Shown here: positions 7,838-16,376 of the stretch, in pieces
Numbering within the stretch: position 1 is the stretch's first letter
Layout: each line of letters opens with the position of its first letter
Assembly: GCA_965262485.1 (NCBI GenBank)
Contig: OZ253540.1
Coordinates: forward strand, 248,001-312,000
Length of the DNA stretch: 64,000 nucleotides
Reading direction: 5' to 3'
Origin: Bin87 sp965262485
GTDB taxonomy: Bacteria > Chloroflexota > Dehalococcoidia > Lucifugimonadales > UBA3495
Translations under genes and position numbers: made by a program
Notes under the pieces: model-generated
What the model saw: only the letters and a program-made list of their open reading frames with translations
Told to the model about the DNA's origin: nothing
Database searches by the model: none

Positions 7838-9375
7838 GAGCGTGGCGACAACTCGGATAGTTCCATCGGGCTGGCGCGCATCAGCACGGCGGGGATGATG
7901 GCAAGCAGCGCAACGGTCCCGGCAACCCGGAAGAAATTATGAAACAGCGCCAGGCTGGCAGATCTCAGGGTTTGGTCGTATTCAATCCATGCCTGCGCCC
8001 GGGCAGCGGCGTCCAGACCCGGCATGGTCAATGGCGACTGGGTCTCGGTCAGGATGGTCAACATTTCGTTGATTCCCCAGGCAGACAGGGCCGCCATGCC
8101 AAGAGTCATGCCAAGCATCCGGGCCACCACGATCATCGAAGCCGACACGGCGCGATATTCCAACGGCGCAGCGCCGATGGCCCGGTGCATCAATGGAGCA
8201 ATGACCAGACCGAACCCAATTCCGGCTATAACCATATCGATGGTGAGTTGGGGCTCGGCGATAGCGATTTGCCAGTTGCCAACCCGAAACATGCCGAGCG
8301 CGATCAACCCGAGGCCCACGACCGTCACCCAACGGGCATCGATCCACCTTAACGAAAGTCCACCGATTACGGAAAATACTGGAATGGTTCCGGTCATTCG
8401 CAGCAGCCAGAGCGCCGCAGTGAACGCATCCACCGGGCGGTCAGGCACATCCATGACTGTATTTGCCATAATTACCGTGGTGGCCATGGCGATAATGAGC
8501 GCTATCCCAACCAATAATTGCGCCAGGTTGGCCGCGACGAACGCCCAGGCTTTGAACAACATGCCCGAAATCAGTGGCTGATCAGTGCGGCGTTGAAGAT
8601 AGACCAGCAAGGCGGCGCTCAATGCGAATCCCGCCAACAGGCCAAAAGGAAGCCAGGCAGAGAGGCGGAGCAGCCCTTCATGAGCTGCGGCCAGTCCCAG
8701 CATCACCAGCCCGATGGTGAGTACGACCGCGCCACGGTAATCCATCCGAGAACCTGCGAACCGTTCATTGCGCAAGAATAGCAATGCGACGGCGATCACA
8801 GCCGCCTGAGGAACGTTCAGCCAGAATATGGCTCTCCAGCCCCAGATTTCAATTACGGCTCCGCCATAGGCTGGCCCCAACATGCTCCCTGCTTCGGCAG
8901 CGCCGGCCACGATTCCCAGGGCGAGTCCCCGTTTTTCCGGAGCTACCAGGGCGGCGGCAATGGCCAGACTGATCGGCACGGTGCCCCCGCCACCGATTGC
9001 CTGCACAACTCGCGCCACCACTATTTGGTCCAGGGGCTCGATAACGCCGTTTAGCCATTCCCATTCACCCGACAGCGCCACCAGCGTGGTGCCCACGGCA
9101 AACACCGCCAACGATACGTGGTAAACGCGCTGATACCCATACACATCGGCCAAACGACCAAGCAATGGCATCGCTACGGTGTAACCCAACAGGTAGGCCG
9201 TGACCACCCAGATGACTGACTCCAGGTCAGAAAACTCGACTTTCAGGTCGGCCATCACGGCTGGCAGCGCAGTAACCACCACCGTTTGGTCCAGGGCCGT
9301 AATGAATACGCCGGTGGCAATGGCGGCCACCATCAACCACGGCGGCAAGCTGAAATTTTGCAGGCGACTCAACAT
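7822..9375 (-). CDS. MFS efflux transporter, DHA2/EmrB-QacA type (P55-like)
   Basis: A 517-residue, 14-helix major-facilitator transporter of the DHA2 drug:H+ antiporter group. It has the TM1 motif FITALDQTVVVTALP (about residues 20-34), a motif A-like GRLADVYGYQRVY between TM2 and TM3 (about 75-88), and the antiporter motif C-like GAAEAGSMLGPAYGG in TM5. Its length matches mycobacterial P55 (Rv1410c). It lies 29 bp downstream of an LppX/LprG-type lipoprotein in the same direction, the gene order of mycobacterial lprG-p55, where the pair exports triacylglycerides and other lipids. The substrate here is inferred only. The last residues (about SANPL) and the stop codon fall within repeat B2. 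Confidence 0.88.
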   Translation of the reverse strand: MLSRLQNFSLPPWLMVAAIATGVFITALDQTVVVTALPAVMADLKVEFSDLESVIWVVTAYLLGYTVAMPLLGRLADVYGYQRVYHVSLAVFAVGTTLVALSGEWEWLNGVIEPLDQIVVARVVQAIGGGGTVPISLAIAAALVAPEKRGLALGIVAGAAEAGSMLGPAYGGAVIEIWGWRAIFWLNVPQAAVIAVALLFLRNERFAGSRMDYRGAVVLTIGLVMLGLAAAHEGLLRLSAWLPFGLLAGFALSAALLVYLQRRTDQPLISGMLFKAWAFVAANLAQLLVGIALIIAMATTVIMANTVMDVPDRPVDAFTAALWLLRMTGTIPVFSVIGGLSLRWIDARWVTVVGLGLIALGMFRVGNWQIAIAEPQLTIDMVIAGIGFGLVIAPLMHRAIGAAPLEYRAVSASMIVVARMLGMTLGMAALSAWGINEMLTILTETQSPLTMPGLDAAARAQAWIEYDQTLRSASLALFHNFFRVAGTVALLAIIPAVLMRASPMELSELSPRSANPL

Positions 9376-9404
9376 CCGGGCTGTGGTCGGCGCCGGTCCA
9401 AGTT

Positions 9405-10229
9405 CTACGGGGCGCTAACGTCGATGAAAGTTTCCGGCGCATCGATGACGAGTTGGTTATTGATGTCGCTCAGAATTATTTCGCGGACTGCGCCAGGCTC
9501 GTCGTATTCGCCCACCGGCCCGGCCACGCGGGCTTTGATCGGCAGCAACTTAGCCGCATCTATCCAGATTTCGACGTTTACATCAGGCTGATTGCTGGCG
9601 TTGAGCCCAGTCCACGACATTACCGAAGCGTCTGCGACGCCGCTGAGTCGGAATACTCGCACTCCGTTTACGCGCTCGTCGCCGGTGACTCGTGCGTCGT
9701 CCACTTCCCTGATGAGGTCGGCCATGATGACAGCCAGTTCTTCGATTGGAAGGGGGATGAGTGAATTTGGCTGCTTGGTCCATGATCGGGACGCCGGATC
9801 AACCAGGAAGTAACTGTCGGGAGTGATGACCATCTTTAAACGGACGAAAATGCCGTCTTGCGATTCCGCTGCCGGCCCGGAAACGAGGTACCCTTCAACG
9901 GTTAGATCCGCTCCCTGATAGGAATCCCAAACTCCATTGGCCGCAGTAATTTGTGCTGACAGGCTATCAACGTAGATGCTGCCCGACGGATGTGTGAGCG
10001 AGAACCGCATGGACTCGACGGACTCCATGTTTGCTGCCGTTGCAGTCAGGAGTTGCTGCGGGTCGATTGGCGGCAGCGTGGCGGTTGGGCCGGGCGATGA
10101 CGGGTTGTCCTGCTGGTTGTTCAGCGTACCTGACGCTCCTCCCCCGCAAGCTGCGGCGAGCAATAGAATCACCGATACGGCAATACCGGCCCATAGACGT
10201 TTTGGCGGGCGACTAGGTTCTGTTGACAT
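9405..10229 (-). CDS. LppX/LprAFG-type lipoprotein (LprG-like)
   Basis: A 274-residue secreted lipoprotein. A basic N-terminus (RPPKRLW) and hydrophobic segment end in a lipobox LAAAC, with Cys28 as the lipidated residue. A Ser/Pro/Thr-rich linker and then an antiparallel beta-rich domain from about residue 58 (LLTATAANMESVESMRFSLTHPSG) follow, matching the LppX_LprAFG fold that binds acylated lipids in a hydrophobic pocket. It is followed after 29 bp by a P55-like MFS transporter. The only usable ATG (10229) lies in the end of repeat A2, so the first residues MSTEPS are encoded by the element, exactly as in nhaA here. Confidence 0.8.
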   Translation of the reverse strand: MSTEPSRPPKRLWAGIAVSVILLLAAACGGGASGTLNNQQDNPSSPGPTATLPPIDPQQLLTATAANMESVESMRFSLTHPSGSIYVDSLSAQITAANGVWDSYQGADLTVEGYLVSGPAAESQDGIFVRLKMVITPDSYFLVDPASRSWTKQPNSLIPLPIEELAVIMADLIREVDDARVTGDERVNGVRVFRLSGVADASVMSWTGLNASNQPDVNVEIWIDAAKLLPIKARVAGPVGEYDEPGAVREIILSDINNQLVIDAPETFIDVSAP

Positions 10230-10404
10230 TTCACGTCATTCCGGCGAAAGAACGTCACCCCGTACTTGATACGGGGCCGGAATCCAGGCGCTTTGGAAAG
10301 CAGACATCGTTCACATTCAGGGTACTCTGGATTCCCGCTTTCGCGGGAATGACGAGCTGGGGTTAGCGAGATCGCCTTATATCTCAAATATCAACACGGC
10401 CTAG
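10213..10404. repeat. family A palindromic element, copy A2
   Basis: An element of about 192 bp bounded by CTAG on both sides. It is inverted relative to copy A1 with respect to the neighbouring start codon. The ends are ctaggttctgttgacattt and atatcaacacggcctag, and the interior again has paired ccggcgaaag and cattcccgc-type arms plus an extra gtacttgatacgggg module. It supplies the start codon of the LprG-like lipoprotein. Confidence 0.8.
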
Positions 10405-10408
10405 TGCG

Positions 10409-10566
10409 GGGAGAAAATTGCGAAACCACAGTCCCTGCCTGCTGTCATTGCGAGGAGCGTAGCGACGTGGCAATCCCGTTGCAGCAACGGCGGCGGTTTC
10501 AGCGACGAGATTGCCGCCCCCGTATCAAGTACGGGGTCGCAATGACAAGTTTCGCAATTTTCTAAG
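10409..10566. repeat. family B-related palindromic element, copy B3
   Basis: A palindrome of about 158 bp with outer arms gagaaaattgcgaaac and gtttcgcaattttc. These enclose the family B inner ends tgtcattgcgaggagcgtag and ggggtcgcaatgaca. It directly abuts element A2, so 10230-10572 is entirely repeat sequence. The stop codon of the beta-propeller lipoprotein follows within a few bases. Confidence 0.75.
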
Positions 10567-10572
10567 TGCGGG

Positions 10573-11997
10573 TTATCGGGTTGACCAAACCGCAAGGCTG
10601 CCGCCGCCGATTTCCACCAGCCCGCCGCCCTCAACGGTGCTGGCAACATATATTCTGGCGCCGCTGGCCGCGCTGCCGTTGCGCCGTTGGGATAGATATT
10701 GTTGAGTGCCCGCCACCACCAATCCGGTGCCGTCCGGCGCCCAGGGAGAATGACTGCGGGCATACTGATCGAAAAAGGCCAGCATCAGGAATGTCTCTCC
10801 GCTGGGAGAGAATCGCAATCCTCCAGCCGCCGATTCCATAGCCGGCGCGTCCGTCGATTCGCTATCGACCACCCGCCATTCCATCGTGCGCTCTTCGGAG
10901 TTTATGGCAACCCAGGCCAGTCGAGTCCCGGACGGTTCCCAGAAGAATCCCAGCACCCATTCACCGTCTCGAATCGTGCGCTCTCCGCTTCCGTCAGACG
11001 CCACCAGGCGCAGCCGCTGAAATGCGGGGGAACCATCTGACTGACGGTCTGCTACTGCTATCGTCCGGCCGTCGGACGACCAGAGGAAAGCGGTATTTCC
11101 TTCCACTTCCGCCAGTCTCATGGGGAGATATGTCGGGTCGCCGGGTCTGCCGACCCATACGGCTTCACCGTCCCCGCCGGGAGCCGACCAGGCCAGCTGA
11201 GCGCCGTCGGGCGACCAGGCAGGGGTGCGGAAAGAACGAGAGCTGGCTATTGGCAGCACGGTGAGTTCCAGGTTTGCGCGGTCGAACCGGAGCACCGAAA
11301 CTTCTTCGCCGCTGTGCACGGCGAGCGAATTACTGTCCGGCGACCAATCGAAATACAGCGGCGCCCCGCGTTGCACGGCGACCGGCTCACTGGGAACTCG
11401 TGCGCCGTCGGCAGGACTGGCGTCGGCTATGAACAGCGTTAGTCCTTCCGGTGTCGCGGCGGTGATCCCAACCAGCTGACCGTCGGGAGACCATTGGACG
11501 TAGTGGGCGGCGCCGTCGGCAATGGTCATTGGGGCTTCATTTACGAAAATCGGGCTGCCCACGCCGGTTGCCGCATCCAATGACAGAACGCTGATTTCCG
11601 CGTTGTTCCGGGAATCTCCCTCGATCAATGAAACGGCGATTCGGCTTCCGTCGGGAGACCAGACCGGCCAACCGTACAAACGGTCCGGCGGCAATTGCTG
11701 AGATAATACTCCGCTGACTTGCCCACCGGAGTTTGCCACTGTGCCAGCGGTCAACAAGTTGCGGTCACTGCCATCCGGATTGACCGTTGCCAGTTGCCCA
11801 TCGGAGTCAATGTAGGCTATGCGGTTGGTTGCCATTTGGAATTGGATGCTACCAGAATCCGCGACGTTTGAACCGCATCCCAGGAACATCAAAACGGCAA
11901 TTGCTGCTACCGCCGCGCCCGAAAGCCGCTTTAGGTGCGTTATCAACCGCCGCAGCGCTGTAATCGTTGGCGGCGCGCAGAATGTTCGCGCGAGCAT
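10573..11997 (-). CDS. PD40/TolB-like beta-propeller lipoprotein
   Basis: A protein of about 474 residues. After a basic stretch (RRLITHLKRL) and a hydrophobic segment it has a lipobox-like MFLGCGSN, predicting export and lipid anchoring. The rest is made of PD40/WD40-like repeats with the signature WSPDG(S/A/Q) at least seven times (for example VWSPDGSRIAV, QWSPDGQLVGI, DWSPDSNSLAV, AWSPDGAQLAW), so it folds as a beta-propeller. Such proteins act as periplasmic or surface scaffolds; no enzymatic motif is seen. The start is uncertain: the ATG at 11997 is chosen because the longer frame from 12069 reads through half-element B4 with a basic, low-complexity leader. Confidence 0.7.
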   Translation of the reverse strand: MLARTFCAPPTITALRRLITHLKRLSGAAVAAIAVLMFLGCGSNVADSGSIQFQMATNRIAYIDSDGQLATVNPDGSDRNLLTAGTVANSGGQVSGVLSQQLPPDRLYGWPVWSPDGSRIAVSLIEGDSRNNAEISVLSLDAATGVGSPIFVNEAPMTIADGAAHYVQWSPDGQLVGITAATPEGLTLFIADASPADGARVPSEPVAVQRGAPLYFDWSPDSNSLAVHSGEEVSVLRFDRANLELTVLPIASSRSFRTPAWSPDGAQLAWSAPGGDGEAVWVGRPGDPTYLPMRLAEVEGNTAFLWSSDGRTIAVADRQSDGSPAFQRLRLVASDGSGERTIRDGEWVLGFFWEPSGTRLAWVAINSEERTMEWRVVDSESTDAPAMESAAGGLRFSPSGETFLMLAFFDQYARSHSPWAPDGTGLVVAGTQQYLSQRRNGSAASGARIYVASTVEGGGLVEIGGGSLAVWSTR

Positions 11998-12039
11998 CAG
12001 GGCTACGTTATCATCCGTCCCGGCAATTGGCAATGCAAC

Positions 12040-12090
12040 GCCAACCCTCACGCGTACCCGCTTTGTCATTGCGACGAGTGCCCACCCCGT
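12040..12090. repeat. family B half-element, copy B4
   Basis: Only one arm of family B is seen here, reading ctcacgcgtacccgctttgt followed by cattgcgacgag. It sits in the divergent promoter region between the beta-propeller lipoprotein and cobQ. The opposite arm is absent or strongly diverged. Confidence 0.55.
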
Positions 12091-12170
12091 GCGTGCTCAA
12101 CCCGCGATTGTGGTTTAATGTGGGCATTGTCCGATTGTCGGAACTATTCATTGTTCGGGAGGTCATCACG

Positions 12171-13754
12171 TTGAGCGCTACCGGCGACCAACTCTCACTT
12201 CGGCCGGCACCGTTGGGTCGCGTCCTGATGGTGCAGGGCACCGCGTCTCACGTAGGCAAGAGCGTGTTGGTGTCGGCGTTGTGCCGTATTCTGCGGCAGG
12301 ACGGCCTGCGAGTCGCCCCGTTCAAGGCGCAGAATATGTCCAACAACTCTTACGTTACCCCCGATGGAGGCGAGATCGGACGGGCTCAGGCAGTACAGGC
12401 CGAGGCCGCGGGTGTCGATGCCCGCGTTGAGATGAACCCGGTGCTGCTCAAGCCGGAAGCCGACAGCCACGCGCAGGTTGTGTTGATGGGCCGTCCGTTG
12501 ACATCCGCGCGGGCCCGCGACTATTTCGATCTCAAAGCCACACTTTGGGATTCGGTGGCATCATCTCTGGACACTTTGCGAAGCGAGTACGATGTGGTGG
12601 TTATCGAGGGGGCCGGCAGTCCTGCCGAGATTAATTTGAAGGCCACCGAGATAGTCAACATGCGGGTGGCCCTGTATGCCAACGCGCCCGTTTTGCTGTG
12701 TGGCGACATTGACCGGGGCGGCGTGTTCGCTTCGCTGGTGGGCACTTTGCAGTTGCTGGATCCCCCGGAACGAGATGCAGTGAAGGGGTTCATCATCAAC
12801 AAATTCCGCGGAGATGTATCGCTGCTGACTGACGGGTTGACCTGGCTTGAAGAGTACACGGGAAAGCCGGTGGTGGGCGTCGTGCACCATTTCCGGGACA
12901 TCCACATACCGGAGGAAGACTCGGTCGCGTTGGACATCACGCCCCTATCCAATTCGGCAGCCGCCGTGCTGGATGTGGCGGTAGTGCAGGTGCCCCACAT
13001 CTCCAATTTCGACGACTTCGATCCGTTGGACCGGGAGCCGGGGGTTGCCCTGCGATACGTGCAGCACGGCGACAGACTGGGCCGCCCTGACCTGGTGATT
13101 CTGCCGGGCAGCAAGACCACGATCCCAGACTTGTTGTGGATGGATCAGCAGGGTCTGTCGCGGGCGGTGACTGATGCGTTTGCGGATGGTTCAGCCGTGG
13201 TCGGCATCTGCGGCGGTTATCAAATGCTGGGCAAAACCATCCTGGACCCGGATCGGGTGGAATCTACGGTGGGCGCTGCTGATGGACTCGGTTTGCTTCC
13301 GCTGGTGACCACATTTGCCGGAACCAAAGAGACGCATCGGGTACGCGCCACCGTGCATCCCGATGCTGCAATGCCCGGATCCCTGTTTTCCGGCTCAGCC
13401 AACGCAGAGGTTGTTGGTTACGAGATTCACATGGGCAGGACCACGGGTGAAGGTGTTGCACCTGCGTTCACCGTGTTGGACCGGGCCGACGCCCAGGTCA
13501 ACCCGGACAATGCCCTGGACGGGGCTATGGATTCCACGGGGCGGGCGATGGGGACGTATATCCACGGGTTGTTCCACAATGCCGGCGTGCGACAGGCCTT
13601 GTTGAATGAAATGGCCCGCCGCAAGGGAGTTACCATGCCCCCGGGATCCGATGTCGGCCGGGACCGGGAGTACGACAAGCTGGCGGATTGGGTGCGTAAC
13701 AGCCTGAACATGGACCTGGTGTACGGCATGCTGGATTATTCGCCCTCCGCGTAG
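12171..13754 (+). CDS. cobQ: cobyric acid synthase (adenosylcobyrinate a,c-diamide amidase)
   Basis: A 527-residue glutamine-dependent amidotransferase of adenosylcobalamin synthesis that amidates the corrin side chains b, d, e and g. The N-terminal ATPase domain has MVQGTASHVGKSVLVSALCR (about residues 20-39) and the CobQ-typical FKAQNMSNNSYVTPDGGEIGRAQ. EGAGSPAEINLK and GDIDRGGVFASLVGTL follow. The C-terminal type 1 amidotransferase domain has the nucleophile Cys in VVGICGGYQMLG (about residue 347) and the His of YIHGLFHN (about 467). The TTG at 12171 is chosen because a strong GGGAGGT lies 8 bp upstream and the domain starts soon after. It begins a three-gene cobalamin block with cobU and a PduX-like kinase. 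Confidence 0.95.
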   Translation: MSATGDQLSLRPAPLGRVLMVQGTASHVGKSVLVSALCRILRQDGLRVAPFKAQNMSNNSYVTPDGGEIGRAQAVQAEAAGVDARVEMNPVLLKPEADSHAQVVLMGRPLTSARARDYFDLKATLWDSVASSLDTLRSEYDVVVIEGAGSPAEINLKATEIVNMRVALYANAPVLLCGDIDRGGVFASLVGTLQLLDPPERDAVKGFIINKFRGDVSLLTDGLTWLEEYTGKPVVGVVHHFRDIHIPEEDSVALDITPLSNSAAAVLDVAVVQVPHISNFDDFDPLDREPGVALRYVQHGDRLGRPDLVILPGSKTTIPDLLWMDQQGLSRAVTDAFADGSAVVGICGGYQMLGKTILDPDRVESTVGAADGLGLLPLVTTFAGTKETHRVRATVHPDAAMPGSLFSGSANAEVVGYEIHMGRTTGEGVAPAFTVLDRADAQVNPDNALDGAMDSTGRAMGTYIHGLFHNAGVRQALLNEMARRKGVTMPPGSDVGRDREYDKLADWVRNSLNMDLVYGMLDYSPSA

Positions 13755-13776
13755 CAACACCGTTGGCCCACCGAGT

Positions 13777-14364
13777 ATGAGCAATATATCCCTGGTATTG
13801 GGCGGCATACGCTCTGGCAAAAGCGCATACGCCGAGCAGCTGGTTGATTCAGTCGCAGCGGGGAAGCCGGTTTACTACCTCGCTACCGGCACGGTTACCG
13901 ACGATGACATGGCTCAGCGGGTTCTTCGCCACCAGGAGCGGCGACCGCCCCACTGGTTTACGATTGAGTCTCCGTTGAATCCGACCGGAGCATTGCGGGA
14001 GGCGGTAGCTCGTCAACCGACGGCGGGGGATGCAGCCGTTCCTGCGGTGTTGCTGCTGGATTCACTGGACACTTGGGTGTCCAACCTGCTGCTGGAATAC
14101 GAGAACATTCCGGCGATTGAACTCGAGGCTCGAACGGTGGGAGCGGCGCGGCAGTTTGTTACCGTGGTCAGAGAGACTGGCATGGACGCTGTCATCGTGA
14201 GCAGCGAAGTAGGACATTCGTTGGTGGCGACGTCCTCTTTGGGCCGGCAGTTTCAGGATTTGCAAGGCTCTGTCAACCAGGCGATGGCCGCGGCTGTGGA
14301 TTCAGTAACGCTGGTGGTGGCTGGAATCCCCATCACGATAAAGCCTTCCCGCGCTGTGATGTAA
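13777..14364 (+). CDS. cobU: bifunctional adenosylcobinamide kinase / adenosylcobinamide-phosphate guanylyltransferase
   Basis: A 195-residue CobU/CobP-type protein that phosphorylates adenosylcobinamide and transfers GMP onto it in nucleotide-loop assembly. The P-loop GGIRSGKSAYAEQL is at residues 9-22 and RVLRHQERRPPHWFTIESP near residue 48 contains the guanylylated-histidine region. LLDSLDTWVSNLLL (about 90) and VIVSSEVGHSLVATSSLGRQFQD (about 145) match the family's later conserved blocks. Length is normal. It lies 22 bp after cobQ and is followed after about 58 bp by the threonine-kinase-like gene. Confidence 0.93.
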   Translation: MSNISLVLGGIRSGKSAYAEQLVDSVAAGKPVYYLATGTVTDDDMAQRVLRHQERRPPHWFTIESPLNPTGALREAVARQPTAGDAAVPAVLLLDSLDTWVSNLLLEYENIPAIELEARTVGAARQFVTVVRETGMDAVIVSSEVGHSLVATSSLGRQFQDLQGSVNQAMAAAVDSVTLVVAGIPITIKPSRAVM

Positions 14365-14422
14365 ATCCTGCCATTCGGACAATTCATTGAGGGTTGTCGT
14401 GCCGTGTGCTACGCTTGCCGCC

Positions 14423-15379
14423 ATGCGACGAGTATCTGGCCCCGATGAACAGTTTGATCCCCCCCTGCCCGGTGGGGCAGTAGTGGGCAATGCAACGGCA
14501 TCGGCGCCCGGAACCTGCGGCGAGTTGGTTCAGGGTATCACCGGCGGCGTTCATTTCCTGGTTACCTGTCCCATCAACCAGTTCTCTCGAGTTACCGTAA
14601 CGTTGCGGGAATCTTCAGACACCGGAGTGGGTATTCGCGTCAAGGGAGATCCCCGGTTGCCAAAAACTCTCCAGGCCGTTGGATCGGCCCTGGTTGAGAT
14701 CCAAAAACAGCGCCGGACGCCCGATTTGCTGGCGCACGTATCGGTTGCGAATCCCCTGCCGATTGGCAAGGGGATGGGAAGCAGCAGCGCAGATATTACA
14801 GCCGCCGTATCGGCCACGGGTACCGCGGCCGGCGTGGTGCTGTCTCCGGAAACGATAGCCCGCATAGCCCTTGCAGTGGAGCCTACTGACGGCGTCATGT
14901 TCCCCGGGGTGACTTTGTTCGATCACCGGAGCGGTAGAGTGGCTGAACCGCTGGGCCCGCCGCCGCCCATGGAAGTCATCGTGGTTGACTGCGGGGGAGA
15001 GGTCGATACATTGGAGTTCAACCGGATTGACCGGACTGCCGACTGGGAATCAGTGTCTGTGAAAACCGATGCTGCCCTGGAGTTGGTGCGCGAAGGCATC
15101 AGTCGCGGGGATCCCGAATTGGTGGGCCGTGGCGCGACCATCAGCGCCCGTGCCGGTTGCACTTCGGATGCTGTTCCCTGGGTTGAACGGGCGGCGTCCT
15201 TCGCGCGGGAAAACGGGGCAGTTGGTATCAACGTGGCGCACAGCGGCACCGTGGTGGGGATATTGCTGGATGCGCGGAAACGACACAGCAAGCCGGTTTT
15301 CCGGCGAGCATTGCAGGCGTTCGCCGACGCGGACAACGTGCAACATTTCCGTGTCATCGGCGGTGGCGTGCGTAGTTAA
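14423..15379 (+). CDS. pduX: GHMP kinase, L-threonine kinase PduX-like
   Basis: A 318-residue GHMP-superfamily kinase. It shows the start APGTCGELVQG followed by HFLVTCPINQFSRVTV, which is the PduX pattern, and the ATP-binding motif PIGKGMGSSSADITAA (about residues 113-128). PduX makes L-threonine-O-3-phosphate, the precursor of the aminopropanol linker of cobalamin. The position after cobQ and cobU supports that role. A C-terminal GINVAHSGTVVGIL is the usual GHMP motif 3. The start is uncertain: the ATG at 14423 is used, but a TTG at 14387 is also open and neither has a convincing SD. Another GHMP substrate cannot be excluded. Confidence 0.82.
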   Translation: MRRVSGPDEQFDPPLPGGAVVGNATASAPGTCGELVQGITGGVHFLVTCPINQFSRVTVTLRESSDTGVGIRVKGDPRLPKTLQAVGSALVEIQKQRRTPDLLAHVSVANPLPIGKGMGSSSADITAAVSATGTAAGVVLSPETIARIALAVEPTDGVMFPGVTLFDHRSGRVAEPLGPPPPMEVIVVDCGGEVDTLEFNRIDRTADWESVSVKTDAALELVREGISRGDPELVGRGATISARAGCTSDAVPWVERAASFARENGAVGINVAHSGTVVGILLDARKRHSKPVFRRALQAFADADNVQHFRVIGGGVRS

Positions 15380-15518
15380 TTTCGCAGTCTCACCCGACGG
15401 CAGTGTCTCGGCGTTCAGTGTTGGTCGGTCACCGGCGCACTGAAGTTCCAAACCGGGAATTTCCGGCGCCGCGCCGGAGGTGATTATTACAGACTGCACG
15501 CCAGGGTAAATGGTGGCG

Positions 15519-16376
15519 TTACTTCTGCAATCTACGCCCGTGGAACAGGTATTGTTGAGAGTAACCGGCGTATTGGCCGAAGTATCCCTGGGCCCATTCC
15601 ACCATAGCCCGGTCGGACGGCTTTTTCTGCATCGGGAAGTACCACTCAGCCAACGCGCGCCTGACCCACACATCAACGGGAAATGCCTCCAGATTCTCCA
15701 GCGCGAACACGGCGATGCAATCTGCGATTTTGGCGCCAATCCCCGGGCAATCCATTAACCGGTTCTTCGTCTCAACATACGTCGCCCGTTTCAACTCATC
15801 CAGGTCCAGTGCGCCCGTTGCCACCATATTGGCGGCCGCGATCACGTAGGGAGCGCGAAAACCGAGGCCCAGCTCTCTCAGCACACTTTCGCCGGCGCGT
15901 TGCAACTGATTCGCAGACGGGAAGGTATGCCTTGTCTCTCCGCCCAGGCTTACCGGGTTGCCGAGACGATCTGCCATAGATTCCATGTTCTGGTGTATGC
16001 GCGGGATGTTCGAGGTAGCAGAGCAGATGAATGCTACCGTGCATTCCCACGGGTCCTGCCTCAGAATCCGCAACCCCGGGTAACGCTCCACCATAGAAGC
16101 CACACGGCGGTCCCGGCAGATGTCGCCATATATGACCTCTATTTCGTCATCCAGCCGGAAGTAGGATTGCAACGAATCCTTCAGATCAACATCACGCTGG
16201 CGCCCGTTGGCGCCACTGCTGATATATTCGACGCCGGATTCAGATTGGCGGATGTGCAAAAGCCGTTGGCCGAGAACTCCCGAATACCAGCCATCACCCA
16301 GCTTGCGCCAACGGTGGGCCTGGCCGCTTTCCAGACTTCCCGACAGGTCAAACGGCTGATCAATTACGAGGTGCAC
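15519..16376 (-). CDS. ogg: 8-oxoguanine DNA glycosylase/AP lyase (OGG1 family)
   Basis: A 285-residue HhH-GPD DNA glycosylase resembling eukaryotic-type OGG1 rather than MutM, and removing 8-oxoguanine from DNA. It has the OGG1 N-terminal domain (LVIDQPFDLSGSLESGQAHRW), the helix-hairpin-helix LMDCPGIGAKIADCIAVF with the catalytic Lys at position 216, and the conserved Asp at position 235 in AFPVDVWVRRAL. The order and spacing match OGG1 (K249 and D268 in the human enzyme). The start codon overlaps the end of the DinG-type gene by 17 bp, indicating a two-gene operon in DNA maintenance. Confidence 0.9.
   Translation of the reverse strand: MHLVIDQPFDLSGSLESGQAHRWRKLGDGWYSGVLGQRLLHIRQSESGVEYISSGANGRQRDVDLKDSLQSYFRLDDEIEVIYGDICRDRRVASMVERYPGLRILRQDPWECTVAFICSATSNIPRIHQNMESMADRLGNPVSLGGETRHTFPSANQLQRAGESVLRELGLGFRAPYVIAAANMVATGALDLDELKRATYVETKNRLMDCPGIGAKIADCIAVFALENLEAFPVDVWVRRALAEWYFPMQKKPSDRAMVEWAQGYFGQYAGYSQQYLFHGRRLQK

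Noticed and set aside
12091..12170. Cobalamin riboswitch upstream of cobQ
   Set aside because: The gap is short and contains no B12-box-like sequence.
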